This document shows positions 1 to 8,933 of a DNA stretch of 64,000 nt, in pieces (within the stretch, counting starts at the first letter, position 1; each line of letters opens with the position of its first letter). Made by a program: the position numbers and the translations under genes. The notes below the pieces were generated by a model. The model had not been told where the DNA came from. It was given only the letters and a program-made list of their open reading frames with translations, and did not search any database. The DNA lies in the NCBI GenBank assembly GCA_035566895.1, contig DATMQA010000088.1, positions 1 to 64,000 on the forward strand, in the 5' to 3' direction. Origin of the DNA: DATMQA01 sp035566895 (GTDB lineage: Bacteria; Verrucomicrobiota; Verrucomicrobiia; Limisphaerales; UBA8199).

Positions 1-561
1 ATGGACCTATCCAACGCACAAGCCGCCCGTGCGGCCAGCACCGCCACTGGTTCCAATTGGTTTTGGGGAACGACACATTCTCGACAGGTCGCGTTCATGC
101 ACGGATTCTACACCCCCCTGCAAGAAACTGGGTTGCGCCCGAATGATCTTGGACAGCGAGGATTCAATTGTGTCGTTACACTATCTTGCCGCACGGTGGC
201 CGACTGGTGCATAGCCCCGGCGGCCGGCGGGGCGCGATGTTTATAGTAGCGCTCGCTGGAACCACGCACTAAGCCGCAGCGGGGCGTGATGTTCCGAACG
301 ACGGCGTTCCAAGCTCTTTGCGCACCTCCATTTACTCCTTTGGAGGCGGCGGAAACCCCAGCCCATATTTCTTCCCAAGCTCAATCACCCGCGGGATGCC
401 CCAACGGCCGAAGCTCGCTTCTGGCTGGCGGGTAAAACTATAGTTTGATCCGTTCAACGTGTGGGAAAGTTGTCCCAATTGCCTCATTGCTACGAATTGC
501 ATGATCAAGTTTTTGCCGAAACCCTGTAACATTTTTCGGGTTTTGCTTCTGAGGAAGGTGT
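1..561. other. Left-edge region without a convincing gene
   Basis: No gene can be supported here. A plus-strand open frame from base 1 to 246 has no family resemblance and may be the cut end of something larger. A 66-codon minus-strand frame at 332-532 has ordinary composition but no recognisable motif and no good ribosome-binding site. The last bases before 562 hold the GAGGAAGG ribosome-binding site of the next gene. Confidence 0.5.
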
Positions 562-3201
562 ATGAATGGACCCGGACCTGATCCCAAAATGGAAAGCAAA
601 TGTCCCCAATGCGGTGCGTCGCTGCCGGCCGGGGCGCTGGAGGGGCTTTGTCCCGCCTGCCTCCTCAAGCAAGGCGCCGCCGCGGAAACGGCCACCCAGC
701 CGGAAGTCGCGCCATTTCAGCCACCCAGCGTCGAGGAAATGGCGCGGATGTTTCCCCAACTCGAAATTCAGGCCTTCATCGGCAAAGGCGGCATGGGGGC
801 CGTTTACAAGGCCAGGCAGCCGGCACTGGATCGCCTGGTGGCGCTAAAAATTCTCCCGCCACAAGTGGCCAGCGGACCCGGCTTTGCCGAACGTTTCAAC
901 CGCGAAGCCCGGGCGCTCGCCAAGCTGAGTCATCCCAACATAGTCGCCGTCCATGAATTCGGCCAGGTAAACGGGCTGCCGTTCTTTATCATGGAATTCG
1001 TCGACGGGCTGAACCTTCGGCAGTTGGAGCGCGCGGGAAAATTGTCACCTCGCGAGGCCTTGCAGATCGTCCCGCAGATTTGCGAGGCGCTGGAATTCGC
1101 CCACGACGAAGGCATCGTGCACCGGGATATCAAGCCGGAGAACATCCTGTTGGACAAAAAGGGCCGGGTAAAGATCGCCGACTTCGGCATCGCAAAGATC
1201 ATGGGTGCCGAACCCGAAATCGGCCTCACCGAAACCCGGGGAGTCATCGGCACCCCGCAATATATGGCGCCCGAGCAAGTCGAGAAGCCGGAGACAGTGG
1301 ACCATCGCGCGGACATTTTTTCTTTGGGGGTGGTTTTTTATGAGATGCTCACCGGTGAACTGCCGCTGGGGAAGTTCGCTCCGCCCTCAAGCAAAGTGAA
1401 CGTGGACGTCCGATTGGATGACGTGGTGCTTCGCGCCCTGGAAAAGGAACCTGAACGCCGCTACCAATACGCGAGCCAGGTGAAGACCGCGGTGGACACC
1501 ATCGCCAGCACCACCCCGCCGCCGCCACCACCGGATGCCCAGGCCCTGGCCCGGGAAATCCTGGCCCGGGATTACGTGTTGGACATCGGGAGTTGCCTGC
1601 GCCGAAGCTGGGCGCTGGTGCGAAGCGAGTTTTGGCCGATAGTCGGCGTCAGTGCGCTCATGTTGCTGCTGGTGCAGGCCGCCAGCTCCACTGCGGTGGG
1701 TATCGTCGCCGTCGGCCCGCTGATGGGTGGTTTGTGGCTTTACCTCGTGAACCGGGCGCGCGGCGAGCCTGCCGGGCTGGACACCGCCTTCTCCGGATTC
1801 CGCATCGCCTTTGTGAACTTATTCCTGGCCGGCTTCGTCAGGTTTGTGCTGACGTTGCTCGGCTTTATCTGCCTGATTTTGCCCGGGCTTTATCTCGCCG
1901 TGGCGTGGATGTTCGCGCTGTTGCTGGTCATCGACCTGCGGCTCGATTTCTGGCCGGCCATGGAGTTAAGCCGCAAGGTCGTGACCCGTCATTGGTGGAA
2001 GCTCTTCGGGTTCTGGCTCGTGCTGTTGGTGATAAACGCCGCCGGAGCCCTCGCTTGCGGAATTGGACTATTCTTTACCGCTCCCATCGCCCTCGCGGCC
2101 ACGGTGTTCGCCTACGAAGACATCTTTGGCTCCGCCCGACGAAAGGCGCCTGAACTTTCTGCTCGCGTGGGTCCGTCCGGCACTGCGGTGCTGGCAACCG
2201 CGCCGGCGAAGGGCTCTTTACCCGGCGGCGTGGCCTGGAAGCCGCTCGTGGCCGGCCTAGCCGCCGTCGTATTCCTTCTTATCTTGGCTGTGGCGTTATT
2301 CGCTCACAGAGCGCAGAGAATTGCCGAGGCTGAGGCATGGAGCGCTCAGCAGGCGGCAGCCTGGGAAGCCGAAGCAAGACCAAACTTTGCCTTCGGCCCG
2401 GTGACCGAGCGCGTATTCGAGTTCAGCGATCCCAATCACCGGGCCTTGAATTTGGCTTCCGGCAACTTCGTGGCCTCGACGCCCGAGCATCCGCTGGATT
2501 TCAGCCTGGGTGGGAGCAACTCTTTGAGGGAAGCCGGCGTGGACCTGTATCTCAGCGACGCGGCGCTGAACGCTTTTGTTAACAAAACGGGACGTGATGA
2601 GACCGAGGTTCCCCGGCTCGACGTGCTGGATCGCCGGGCGTTTAGCCCTGCGCTTTCCGATGACGGCGGTGGACCGATGAACGATATCACCAGCGCCCAG
2701 AATGGCACCCTCGACCGGCTGATAGAACGTCGTGAGATGTTGGAGCAGACCGACGACAGCCTCGCCGGCAGCAACGTGTTCAGGCTGGTTACGCGCGACG
2801 GCACCGAGAGCCTGGTGCAGCTCAGCGGCCTCACCGACGAACCGCGCGGCGTAAGGGTTCGCTACAGACTGCTAAAAGAAACCTCAGCTTCCGGGGAAGG
2901 GCGCAACCTTTCGCTTCAAAGTCTGACCGAGCGGCGGGACGCTGCGGAGAGGATCGGTAATAACGCGGAACGGGACCGGGCGTTTGCCAGACTGGCCGGC
3001 GATTCCGCCCGGGCGGGAAAGGTGGAGCTGGTGCGCAAATCGCTTGAAGGGATCATCGATAATAACATGCGCGACCAGGCGGCGTTGGATGCAGTGCGCC
3101 TGCTGGCGGGGCGCCGGCTCCGGAAGCAGGCCATACCGATCGCCGAAAGCATCATCGGCAGTGAACTCCGCGATCGGGCATTCTCCGAATTGGCTCGGTA
3201 A
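562..3201 (+). CDS. Membrane-anchored Ser/Thr protein kinase with N-terminal zinc ribbon
   Basis: This is a Hanks-type Ser/Thr kinase of 879 residues. It opens with a zinc-ribbon-like pair of CxxC motifs (C14/C17 and C30/C33). A complete kinase domain follows: glycine loop GKGGMGAVYK at 74-83, catalytic lysine K96 in VALKIL, HRDIKPEN at 187-194, DFG at 207-209 and APE at 236-238. Residues about 330-520 form several hydrophobic segments, and a further membrane segment lies near 545-570. The C-terminal part would then be extracytoplasmic and ends in charged helical repeats rich in RDRAF and RDQA. The ATG at 562 is preceded by GAGGAAGG at close spacing. The sigma-factor gene starts 21 bases after its stop, so the two are probably co-transcribed and work together. 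The kinase call is firm; substrate and signal are unknown. Confidence 0.93.
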   Translation: MNGPGPDPKMESKCPQCGASLPAGALEGLCPACLLKQGAAAETATQPEVAPFQPPSVEEMARMFPQLEIQAFIGKGGMGAVYKARQPALDRLVALKILPPQVASGPGFAERFNREARALAKLSHPNIVAVHEFGQVNGLPFFIMEFVDGLNLRQLERAGKLSPREALQIVPQICEALEFAHDEGIVHRDIKPENILLDKKGRVKIADFGIAKIMGAEPEIGLTETRGVIGTPQYMAPEQVEKPETVDHRADIFSLGVVFYEMLTGELPLGKFAPPSSKVNVDVRLDDVVLRALEKEPERRYQYASQVKTAVDTIASTTPPPPPPDAQALAREILARDYVLDIGSCLRRSWALVRSEFWPIVGVSALMLLLVQAASSTAVGIVAVGPLMGGLWLYLVNRARGEPAGLDTAFSGFRIAFVNLFLAGFVRFVLTLLGFICLILPGLYLAVAWMFALLLVIDLRLDFWPAMELSRKVVTRHWWKLFGFWLVLLVINAAGALACGIGLFFTAPIALAATVFAYEDIFGSARRKAPELSARVGPSGTAVLATAPAKGSLPGGVAWKPLVAGLAAVVFLLILAVALFAHRAQRIAEAEAWSAQQAAAWEAEARPNFAFGPVTERVFEFSDPNHRALNLASGNFVASTPEHPLDFSLGGSNSLREAGVDLYLSDAALNAFVNKTGRDETEVPRLDVLDRRAFSPALSDDGGGPMNDITSAQNGTLDRLIERREMLEQTDDSLAGSNVFRLVTRDGTESLVQLSGLTDEPRGVRVRYRLLKETSASGEGRNLSLQSLTERRDAAERIGNNAERDRAFARLAGDSARAGKVELVRKSLEGIIDNNMRDQAALDAVRLLAGRRLRKQAIPIAESIIGSELRDRAFSELAR

Positions 3202-3222
3202 AGAGTTGCAAAACTAAATGAC

Positions 3223-3972
3223 TTGAGCACCGAAAACCCAACTGCAGCCACCGGCGCGCCGCGCGACGTCTTCGCCACCACTCATTGGACGGTGGTGCTG
3301 GCCGCCGGTCGCGGCAGGTCGCCCGAGGCTGAAGTTGCTCTGGAGGAATTGTGCCGGACGTATTGGTTCCCGCTCTACGTTTACGTTCGACGCCAAACGC
3401 CCACGCGCGAAGATGCGGAAGACCTGACCCAGGCGTTCTTTGCCCGCTTCCTGGAAAAGAATTACCTCGAAAAACTCACCAGCCAAAAAGGGAAATTCCG
3501 CGCTTTTCTCCTGGCCGCGCTGAAGCATTTTCTGGCCAATGAGTGGGACCGCGCCAGCAGGCAGAAGCGCGGAGGCGGTGTGGCGCCTCTCTCACTGGAT
3601 TGGCAGGACGCTGACGCGCGCTATCAAATTGAGCCGGCCGATAATCTGAGTCCCGACAAACTCTATGATCGCGCCTGGGCGGTGACCCTGCTGGAAAGGG
3701 TGCTGGCTCGCCTGCGCGATGAGAATGCGGCGGAAGACAAGGCGAGGTGCTTCAAACAATTGAAAGCGTTCCTGATGGTTGGCACGAACGCTATCCCCTA
3801 CGGCGAAGCCGCCGGCAGACTCAACTTAAGCGAAGGCGCGGTGCGGGTCGCCGTTCATCGCCTGCGGCGGCGCTACCGGGAGCTGCTCCGTGAGGAAATC
3901 GGCCAAACCCTCTCCGACGCCGCTGAAATCGCCGAGGAGATGCGGACCCTCTTTAGCGCCTTCGCCAATTGA
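3223..3972 (+). CDS. ECF-like RNA polymerase sigma factor
   Basis: A sigma-70-like factor of 249 residues, longer than a classical ECF factor. Region 2 lies around residues 35-110, with YWFPLYVYVRRQT, the acidic EDAEDLTQAFFARFLEK stretch and the KGKFRAFLLAALKHFLANEW segment. Region 4 lies around 195-240 as a helix-turn-helix, LNLSEGAVRVAVHRLRRRY. The reading frame begins at TTG 3223, because the ATG at 3218 meets a stop within three codons. It follows the kinase gene by 21 bases. Sigma factors of this type are commonly encoded beside Ser/Thr kinases in Planctomycetes and Verrucomicrobia, where phosphorylation is thought to replace the anti-sigma factor. Here the order is kinase first, the reverse of the 18.8-kb pair. 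Target promoters are unknown. Confidence 0.88.
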   Translation: MSTENPTAATGAPRDVFATTHWTVVLAAGRGRSPEAEVALEELCRTYWFPLYVYVRRQTPTREDAEDLTQAFFARFLEKNYLEKLTSQKGKFRAFLLAALKHFLANEWDRASRQKRGGGVAPLSLDWQDADARYQIEPADNLSPDKLYDRAWAVTLLERVLARLRDENAAEDKARCFKQLKAFLMVGTNAIPYGEAAGRLNLSEGAVRVAVHRLRRRYRELLREEIGQTLSDAAEIAEEMRTLFSAFAN

Positions 3973-4159
3973 GAAACCGCCGGCGGTCTCCTTCCACGCC
4001 TGGGGAATGGCGACCCTGCAGAAGTGTGCAGCAAACGCGCAGTTCATATCTGCTTCGAAATGAGCTATTAACCCCGGCAGACAATCCTTGGCTAATTCAT
4101 CTGCGTGAGCCTTTATGAGCGCAGATTAGCTCTGTAGCCGTTATTAGCGCTTCAACTGT

Positions 4160-4609
4160 TCAACAGAAACCTTGAAATCCGAGCAAAGCAGGAGCGGGGT
4201 GGGTCAGCCAATCGCCGGTTGGCCGGTAATCAAGCGCGGCAAGGTCATTCTCATCCTGCAGGCGATGGATGTGGTCCAGTTGCTCGTGAGTCAATCCCTG
4301 GCGGTAATCGGACCACCAGTTAAACCAACGCCAGAAAAATCGTGAGAACCCGGATTCGGGGGTAAAGGGAAGGACAATGTCGAAGCGTTCGGTCGCTTGG
4401 GCCAGGGCCGAGAGTTGCGCGAAGAGGCGGTTGCGCCTCTCCCCATGCAGTGATGCGTTTTTTCCGCTGGATGCGCCCGCCCATTCCGCGTCTTTGACAA
4501 GCGCAACCACATGTCGGCAGGCTGAAAAAATGTATATTTCCGGGGCATGAACCAGGAATTCTGTGTCGAATTCCTGCATCACGTTCAGCTCGAGTTTAGC
4601 TTCGGACAT
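4160..4609 (-). CDS. Hypothetical protein, 149 residues
   Basis: I do not recognise this family. The start at 4609 is preferred because AAGG lies seven bases upstream of it; the frame stays open about 23 codons further without a signal. The product has no signal peptide or clear membrane segment. Its C-terminal half is rich in aromatic residues (FFWRWFNWWSDYR), followed by an acidic helix with LQDENDLAALDY. It stands alone between the sigma factor and the GH106-like gene, pointing the other way from both. It could be a small regulator or a cargo protein; nothing in the sequence decides this. Confidence 0.45.
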   Translation of the reverse strand: MSEAKLELNVMQEFDTEFLVHAPEIYIFSACRHVVALVKDAEWAGASSGKNASLHGERRNRLFAQLSALAQATERFDIVLPFTPESGFSRFFWRWFNWWSDYRQGLTHEQLDHIHRLQDENDLAALDYRPTGDWLTHPAPALLGFQGFC

Positions 4610-4787
4610 AAACAAGCCTTGCCTCAAAAAAAGGCAGTTCTTGGTGGCCGCATAGTCCGTGCCATACTGAGGTACCAAGTGCCGGTGACGCCGGCTAACG
4701 GCCAGGCATTCTACCGCCTGTCCGTTCGCTAACTAGCCGTATGCGAACCGCAGCGCAAATGCTATCTTCCGTCACGAAAAAACGCTG

Positions 4788-6788
4788 ATGAAGAACAGGT
4801 CGTTTCTTGGCCCAGCTCTGGCGGTGCTGTGCCTCCTCGCCGGTCCAGGACGGGAGGTTCAAGCCGCGCCGGCTCCCAGCGACCAGGCGGCGCAACCCGG
4901 GACCTTCTTCAAAAGCTCCAAGCCATACACGCGCTGGTGGTGGTTCGCCTCCGAGATCAGGAAAGAAGACCTCGACGCGCAGTTGGAATGGCTAAAGGAT
5001 AACAATTTCGGCGGCGTCGAGATTGCCTGGCTCTACCCGCCTCGGCCCAAGGTCTGGGCCAAGCTGTTCAGCCAGTTGAGTCCCGAGGAAAAGCAGCGCC
5101 GGACCCAGGCCGCCAAGTGGCTCAGCCCCGAGTGGTCGGCGCTCGTCGCCTACGCCAAACAGAAGGCCGACAGCCTGGGACTCGGCTGCGACTTCACCTT
5201 CGGCAGCGGGTGGCCATTTGGCGATACCGGCGTCACGAAAGACGAATCGGTGCAAATATACGGCAAGCCGGACTTTGAACAACGCATCGAAAGGATCTCC
5301 TGGGAGCTGCCCGCCAAACCGCTCGTCTTGAACCATCTCGACCATCGGGCCTTCGCGCACTATGCCCAGCGGATTGGCCAAGCGCTGGCCCCTGCCCTGG
5401 CGGGCTCGCGCAGCGGCCTGTTCTGCGACTCGTGGGAGGTCGAGACGCACGGCTTGTGGACGCGCGGCTTCGGCGAGGCGTTCAAAAAGAAATTCGGCTA
5501 CCATGTGGAGCCCTTCATGAGCCGCCTCTACGACCGCGATAGCGGCGACGTCCGCTACGACTACATGAAGCTGCTGTCGGATTACGTCATCGAGGAGTTC
5601 TACCAGCCCTTCGCGCGGACCAGCCACGAGCTAGGGGCGTTCTCTCGCGTGCAAGCCCACGGTTCGCCGACCGACCTCATCAGGGCCTATGCCTTGTTTG
5701 ACGTGCCGGAAACCGAGGCGATGCTTTTCGAGCCGCCGTTCGGCAGGATCGCGGCCTCGGCCGCCGCCCTGGCCTCGCGCAGGGAAGTCAGCGCGGAGAC
5801 GTTTACCTGCTTGTACGGATACGCCCGCGAGCACCACGAGGAAGAACAGACGGCCGACCTCAAGCTCGTCGCCGACGCCATGTTCGCCAACGGGGTGAAT
5901 CAAATCGTCTGGCATGGCACGCCGCTTAGCTACAAGGACGCCGGGCACGACAGCGAATTCTACGCCACCGTGCATGTCGGGCGCGAAGGCGCGCTGGCCA
6001 AGGACCTGGCGGCCTTCAACGCCTACATGGAAAAGGTCTCCGAGTTCATGAAGCGGGGCAGGACCTTCTCGGATATCGCGGTGTACCTGCCGTTGGAGGA
6101 TTCCTGGGTGACGGGGGAATATCCGAAAGGACTGCAAATACCCTGGGGCGCATCGGATGCCTTCGAACTGCGCGACGCCCGCTTTCCGGACGAGTTGAGG
6201 GGGTATCATCCGTTGTGGATCAACCATGAGTTTTTGAAACGCGGGGCGATGGAGGGCCGCCGCCTGCGCGTCGCAGACCTGACTTTTTCGATGCTCTATG
6301 TGGATGCTTCCTATCTGGACCTGGAAACGCTCGGCACCATCTTGCAGGTTGCCAAGGCGGGACTGCCGCTCTGTCTGAAGTGCGCACCGAAACAGGCCGG
6401 CCGCATCAAGTCAAATGCGTTCGCTGCACAGCTCAAGAAGCTTCGCTCACTTGCGAACGTCTCTTCCGACCTCGGAACGGTCGTCGCCAGCAAGCCGCTG
6501 GTTGCCGGCGAGGATCTCCCGGATTACTGGGCCCGGGTGGATAAGGGCGAGGTTATCATCTTTTTTGCCCACCCGATGACGCGAGACCTCCGGCTGCCCC
6601 TGCGCTTCGGACAGTCGTTCACAGACCAGGAGCTGACGCGCGATGTGACCCTGGCGGCCGCCGGACGCTCGCTGCCGCTCAAGCTGGTATTCAAGCCGTA
6701 CCAATCGCTCTTACTTAAGCTGGATAAAGGGGGGCGTGCCGAGTTCCAGGACATCCCGTACCAACCTCCACCGGCAGTGCCTTATTGA
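4788..6788 (+). CDS. Secreted GH106-like glycoside hydrolase (alpha-L-rhamnosidase type)
   Basis: The 666-residue product begins with a Sec signal peptide (residues 1 to about 27, ending VQAAPA). The mature N-terminus has the run KPYTRWWWFASEIRKEDL followed by LKDNNFGGVEIAWLYP. Tryptophan-rich openings of this kind, leading into a beta/alpha barrel, are typical of the GH106 alpha-L-rhamnosidases. The middle part carries barrel-like segments such as GCDFTFGSGWPFGD, LFCDSWEVETHG and NQIVWHGTPLSY. GH106 enzymes usually exceed 900 residues and end in beta-sandwich and galactose-binding domains, so this looks like a short member lacking those C-terminal modules. It would act on rhamnose-containing polysaccharide outside the cytoplasm. 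Substrate is inferred from family only. Confidence 0.7.
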   Translation: MKNRSFLGPALAVLCLLAGPGREVQAAPAPSDQAAQPGTFFKSSKPYTRWWWFASEIRKEDLDAQLEWLKDNNFGGVEIAWLYPPRPKVWAKLFSQLSPEEKQRRTQAAKWLSPEWSALVAYAKQKADSLGLGCDFTFGSGWPFGDTGVTKDESVQIYGKPDFEQRIERISWELPAKPLVLNHLDHRAFAHYAQRIGQALAPALAGSRSGLFCDSWEVETHGLWTRGFGEAFKKKFGYHVEPFMSRLYDRDSGDVRYDYMKLLSDYVIEEFYQPFARTSHELGAFSRVQAHGSPTDLIRAYALFDVPETEAMLFEPPFGRIAASAAALASRREVSAETFTCLYGYAREHHEEEQTADLKLVADAMFANGVNQIVWHGTPLSYKDAGHDSEFYATVHVGREGALAKDLAAFNAYMEKVSEFMKRGRTFSDIAVYLPLEDSWVTGEYPKGLQIPWGASDAFELRDARFPDELRGYHPLWINHEFLKRGAMEGRRLRVADLTFSMLYVDASYLDLETLGTILQVAKAGLPLCLKCAPKQAGRIKSNAFAAQLKKLRSLANVSSDLGTVVASKPLVAGEDLPDYWARVDKGEVIIFFAHPMTRDLRLPLRFGQSFTDQELTRDVTLAAAGRSLPLKLVFKPYQSLLLKLDKGGRAEFQDIPYQPPPAVPY

Positions 6789-7130
6789 GCCTGCCTTTCC
6801 TAAGCTGACATTAGCCGGGGAGCCGGGTGGGGTAAGGGTGCCTTGGCAAAGCCGGTAAGCCAAGCAGTGAGAGTTGACAAAGCTACCGCTGCCAGACGAG
6901 CGCCGACACGGCGGGGGACCTGAAAGAGAATTGGGTGGATGAGATCACAGATAGTCGAGGTGTTTATGCCGATCCGTTTGGCCAAGGCGGTGTGCTGCTA
7001 GGTTACTGGGTCGGCGTTCCGCCATTTCGCCATTATGGGAACAAATGCAGATTAGCAGATCCCCTTGTATTTTCAACTCCGATGCTGCCTGCCCCCCGAT
7101 GGTGGCGACTTTACGTCCGGTGCTTTTCGC
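6789..7130. other. Intergenic region between convergent genes
   Basis: This 342-base stretch separates the GH106-like gene from the convergent IPT/TIG gene. It contains no frame with a plausible start, no tRNA and no clear terminator hairpin with a T-tract. I see nothing in it. Confidence 0.5.
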
Positions 7131-8753
7131 TTAGGGCACTCGCAGCGTATAAAACTGCCGCAGGCTCGTTCCGATGGCGTTCGTGAAGGAGAATTTGCCG
7201 TTGGTGTCAAAACTCCCGTTCGTCAACACCACCCAGTTGGTGCGCGGCAATAGCAGGTTCGTCGAGATCAACACGCGATACGTGCCGCCCGGACCGCTGT
7301 TGTTCGTCCCGCTCAAGATAAAAGTTCCGCCGCTCACCGCAACGCGCTGGATCGTCGGCGCCGACAAAATGGAGGTGAAGGTAAACCTGTCCGCCGCTGT
7401 CAGGGCCGAGGTTCCATAACCAAAAATGGGCGCGTTGACATTGGCGTTGGGATTGCTGCTGATGTTGTCCACTTCGTTAGTGCCCGATTGAACCTTCACA
7501 TCCACCGTCCCGGAACCGCTGGGAATTGTCACCGAGATCTGGGTGTCGCCGAGCACGTTGACCGAGCCGGCGGCCGTGCTGCCAAAGAGCACCGACAGGC
7601 GCCCCGCCGCGCCCGAGAAGTTCTGGCCCTGAACGGTGAGAGCGCTGCCGAGCGGACCGTTGGCTGCGCTCAAGCCGGTCACGATGGGCATGAGGTTGAC
7701 AACGTCGAAATTGGTGGCCTGCAACTGCCTGATACCATTGAGGACATCGGTCATGTCCCAGGTGAGGCTGATGCCGTTGGTGGCGTTCACCGAGGCGGAC
7801 GCGCCCGTGACATACATGGCACTGCCGACATCCGCGAGGATGAGGCCGTATTGCTGCATGGCCCGGGCAAGGCTCTGAGACTGAGGACCCATCGTGCTGA
7901 TCAAAGCGTTGACGGCCGGCGTGTTCTTCAGGCGCAATCGGCCGCCAAAAGGCAAATTGGTGGCGCCCTGCGAAGTCGAAACTATGTGCGAGCCGGGAAA
8001 AACGTATTGTGGGTTAATATCGCCGGCCGGCAAGGTCATGCGCAGGGCGTGGTTGATGGCGCCCTGGCCTCCCTGCGCCACAGTCAACCCCTCATCGGGC
8101 CGGGCCAGTCCGGCCAGGATCGACAGTCCCGCGGCGTCCGCGGACGTCTCGCCGAGAGTGCGGAAGCTGTTCGCGTTAAAGTTCCAGACGGTTTCCTGGG
8201 CTGCGTGCCACTTGCCGTCCGTATGAGGAAGTTCAACGCCGCTCGTATTGGGAAACAAGGTCGTGTCGGATGGACGGGTCACCCCATACAGCTCAAAGCC
8301 GATGTTGTTGTCCTCGTCCCAAACGATCAGATGCGAGTCGCCGCGTTGACCCGTGTTGTAACCGCCCCCGTTGGGATTTGGTCCGTTTTGGTAATCGCCT
8401 TCAATTACGGCATTCGCCGGAATCGGCACCCCGACGATGTCACTTTCACCGGGATAATTGTCGATGATGACATTGATCTTCGTAGTGCTGTTGCCGTGGA
8501 CCACGTTGAAGGGAATCCCGTACAAGGGGCTGGCCCCATTGGAAGCACTATCCGCGCCCCAATCGGGGTGGATATGGATCGAGGAGCCGATGTGGGCGAT
8601 GATAGCTGCCGAATTCGTCGCCACTGGCGCGTTGCTGATGTCCTGGTTCCAGGGATAGTTCGTTGGATAGAGCTGGTTCCCAAGCAACGAAGCCAGTCCC
8701 GAGTGGACGGGCGTCAGCGCTGCACCTGTCGCCAAGGCCATCAGGCGCTTCAT
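7131..8753 (-). CDS. Exported protein with IPT/TIG domain
   Basis: A 540-residue exported protein. The start at 8753 follows GAGAAAG at seven bases and opens the signal peptide MKRLMALATGAALTPVHSG. The N-terminal two thirds form a domain with conserved-looking blocks (LYPTNYPWNQDI, IHPDWG, GDSHLIVWDEDNNIGFELYG, RPDEGL). I know this pattern only as an uncharacterised beta-rich family. Around residues 345-430 lies an IPT/TIG immunoglobulin-like domain (IVTGLSAANGPLGSALTVQG onward). The C-terminus ends in GTSLRQFYTLRVP, a short tail like those that close many exported verrucomicrobial proteins. It is the last gene of the co-directional surface-protein run that begins at 13.8 kb. A role in surface binding is an inference. 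Confidence 0.75.
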   Translation of the reverse strand: MKRLMALATGAALTPVHSGLASLLGNQLYPTNYPWNQDISNAPVATNSAAIIAHIGSSIHIHPDWGADSASNGASPLYGIPFNVVHGNSTTKINVIIDNYPGESDIVGVPIPANAVIEGDYQNGPNPNGGGYNTGQRGDSHLIVWDEDNNIGFELYGVTRPSDTTLFPNTSGVELPHTDGKWHAAQETVWNFNANSFRTLGETSADAAGLSILAGLARPDEGLTVAQGGQGAINHALRMTLPAGDINPQYVFPGSHIVSTSQGATNLPFGGRLRLKNTPAVNALISTMGPQSQSLARAMQQYGLILADVGSAMYVTGASASVNATNGISLTWDMTDVLNGIRQLQATNFDVVNLMPIVTGLSAANGPLGSALTVQGQNFSGAAGRLSVLFGSTAAGSVNVLGDTQISVTIPSGSGTVDVKVQSGTNEVDNISSNPNANVNAPIFGYGTSALTAADRFTFTSILSAPTIQRVAVSGGTFILSGTNNSGPGGTYRVLISTNLLLPRTNWVVLTNGSFDTNGKFSFTNAIGTSLRQFYTLRVP

Positions 8754-8933
8754 ACGGCGTCTTTCTCGTCGCATTTTTCTCGAAACGTTGTGCCGGCATT
8801 GAAGCCCCCCAAGCACACGAAAGGGGACCGGCGCTCACACTCCGGGGCCGGCAGACGATTTCCCAAATGATACTCCCAAGGTGCAGGCTCATCCAATGAA
8901 ATTCTACGCAATACTGACTTCAGGGCGGTCAGG

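Noticed and set aside
1..246. 81-codon frame at the left edge
   Set aside because: No family resemblance, no visible ribosome-binding site because the window begins at its ATG, and composition uninformative. It is mentioned only as part of the left-edge region.
7488..8870. 460-codon open frame on the plus strand
   Set aside because: It runs antisense through the exported IPT/TIG gene, whose signal peptide, domain and ribosome-binding site are clear. The antisense frame reads as Arg/Gly/Asp/His-rich sequence without motif, typical of a GC-rich shadow.
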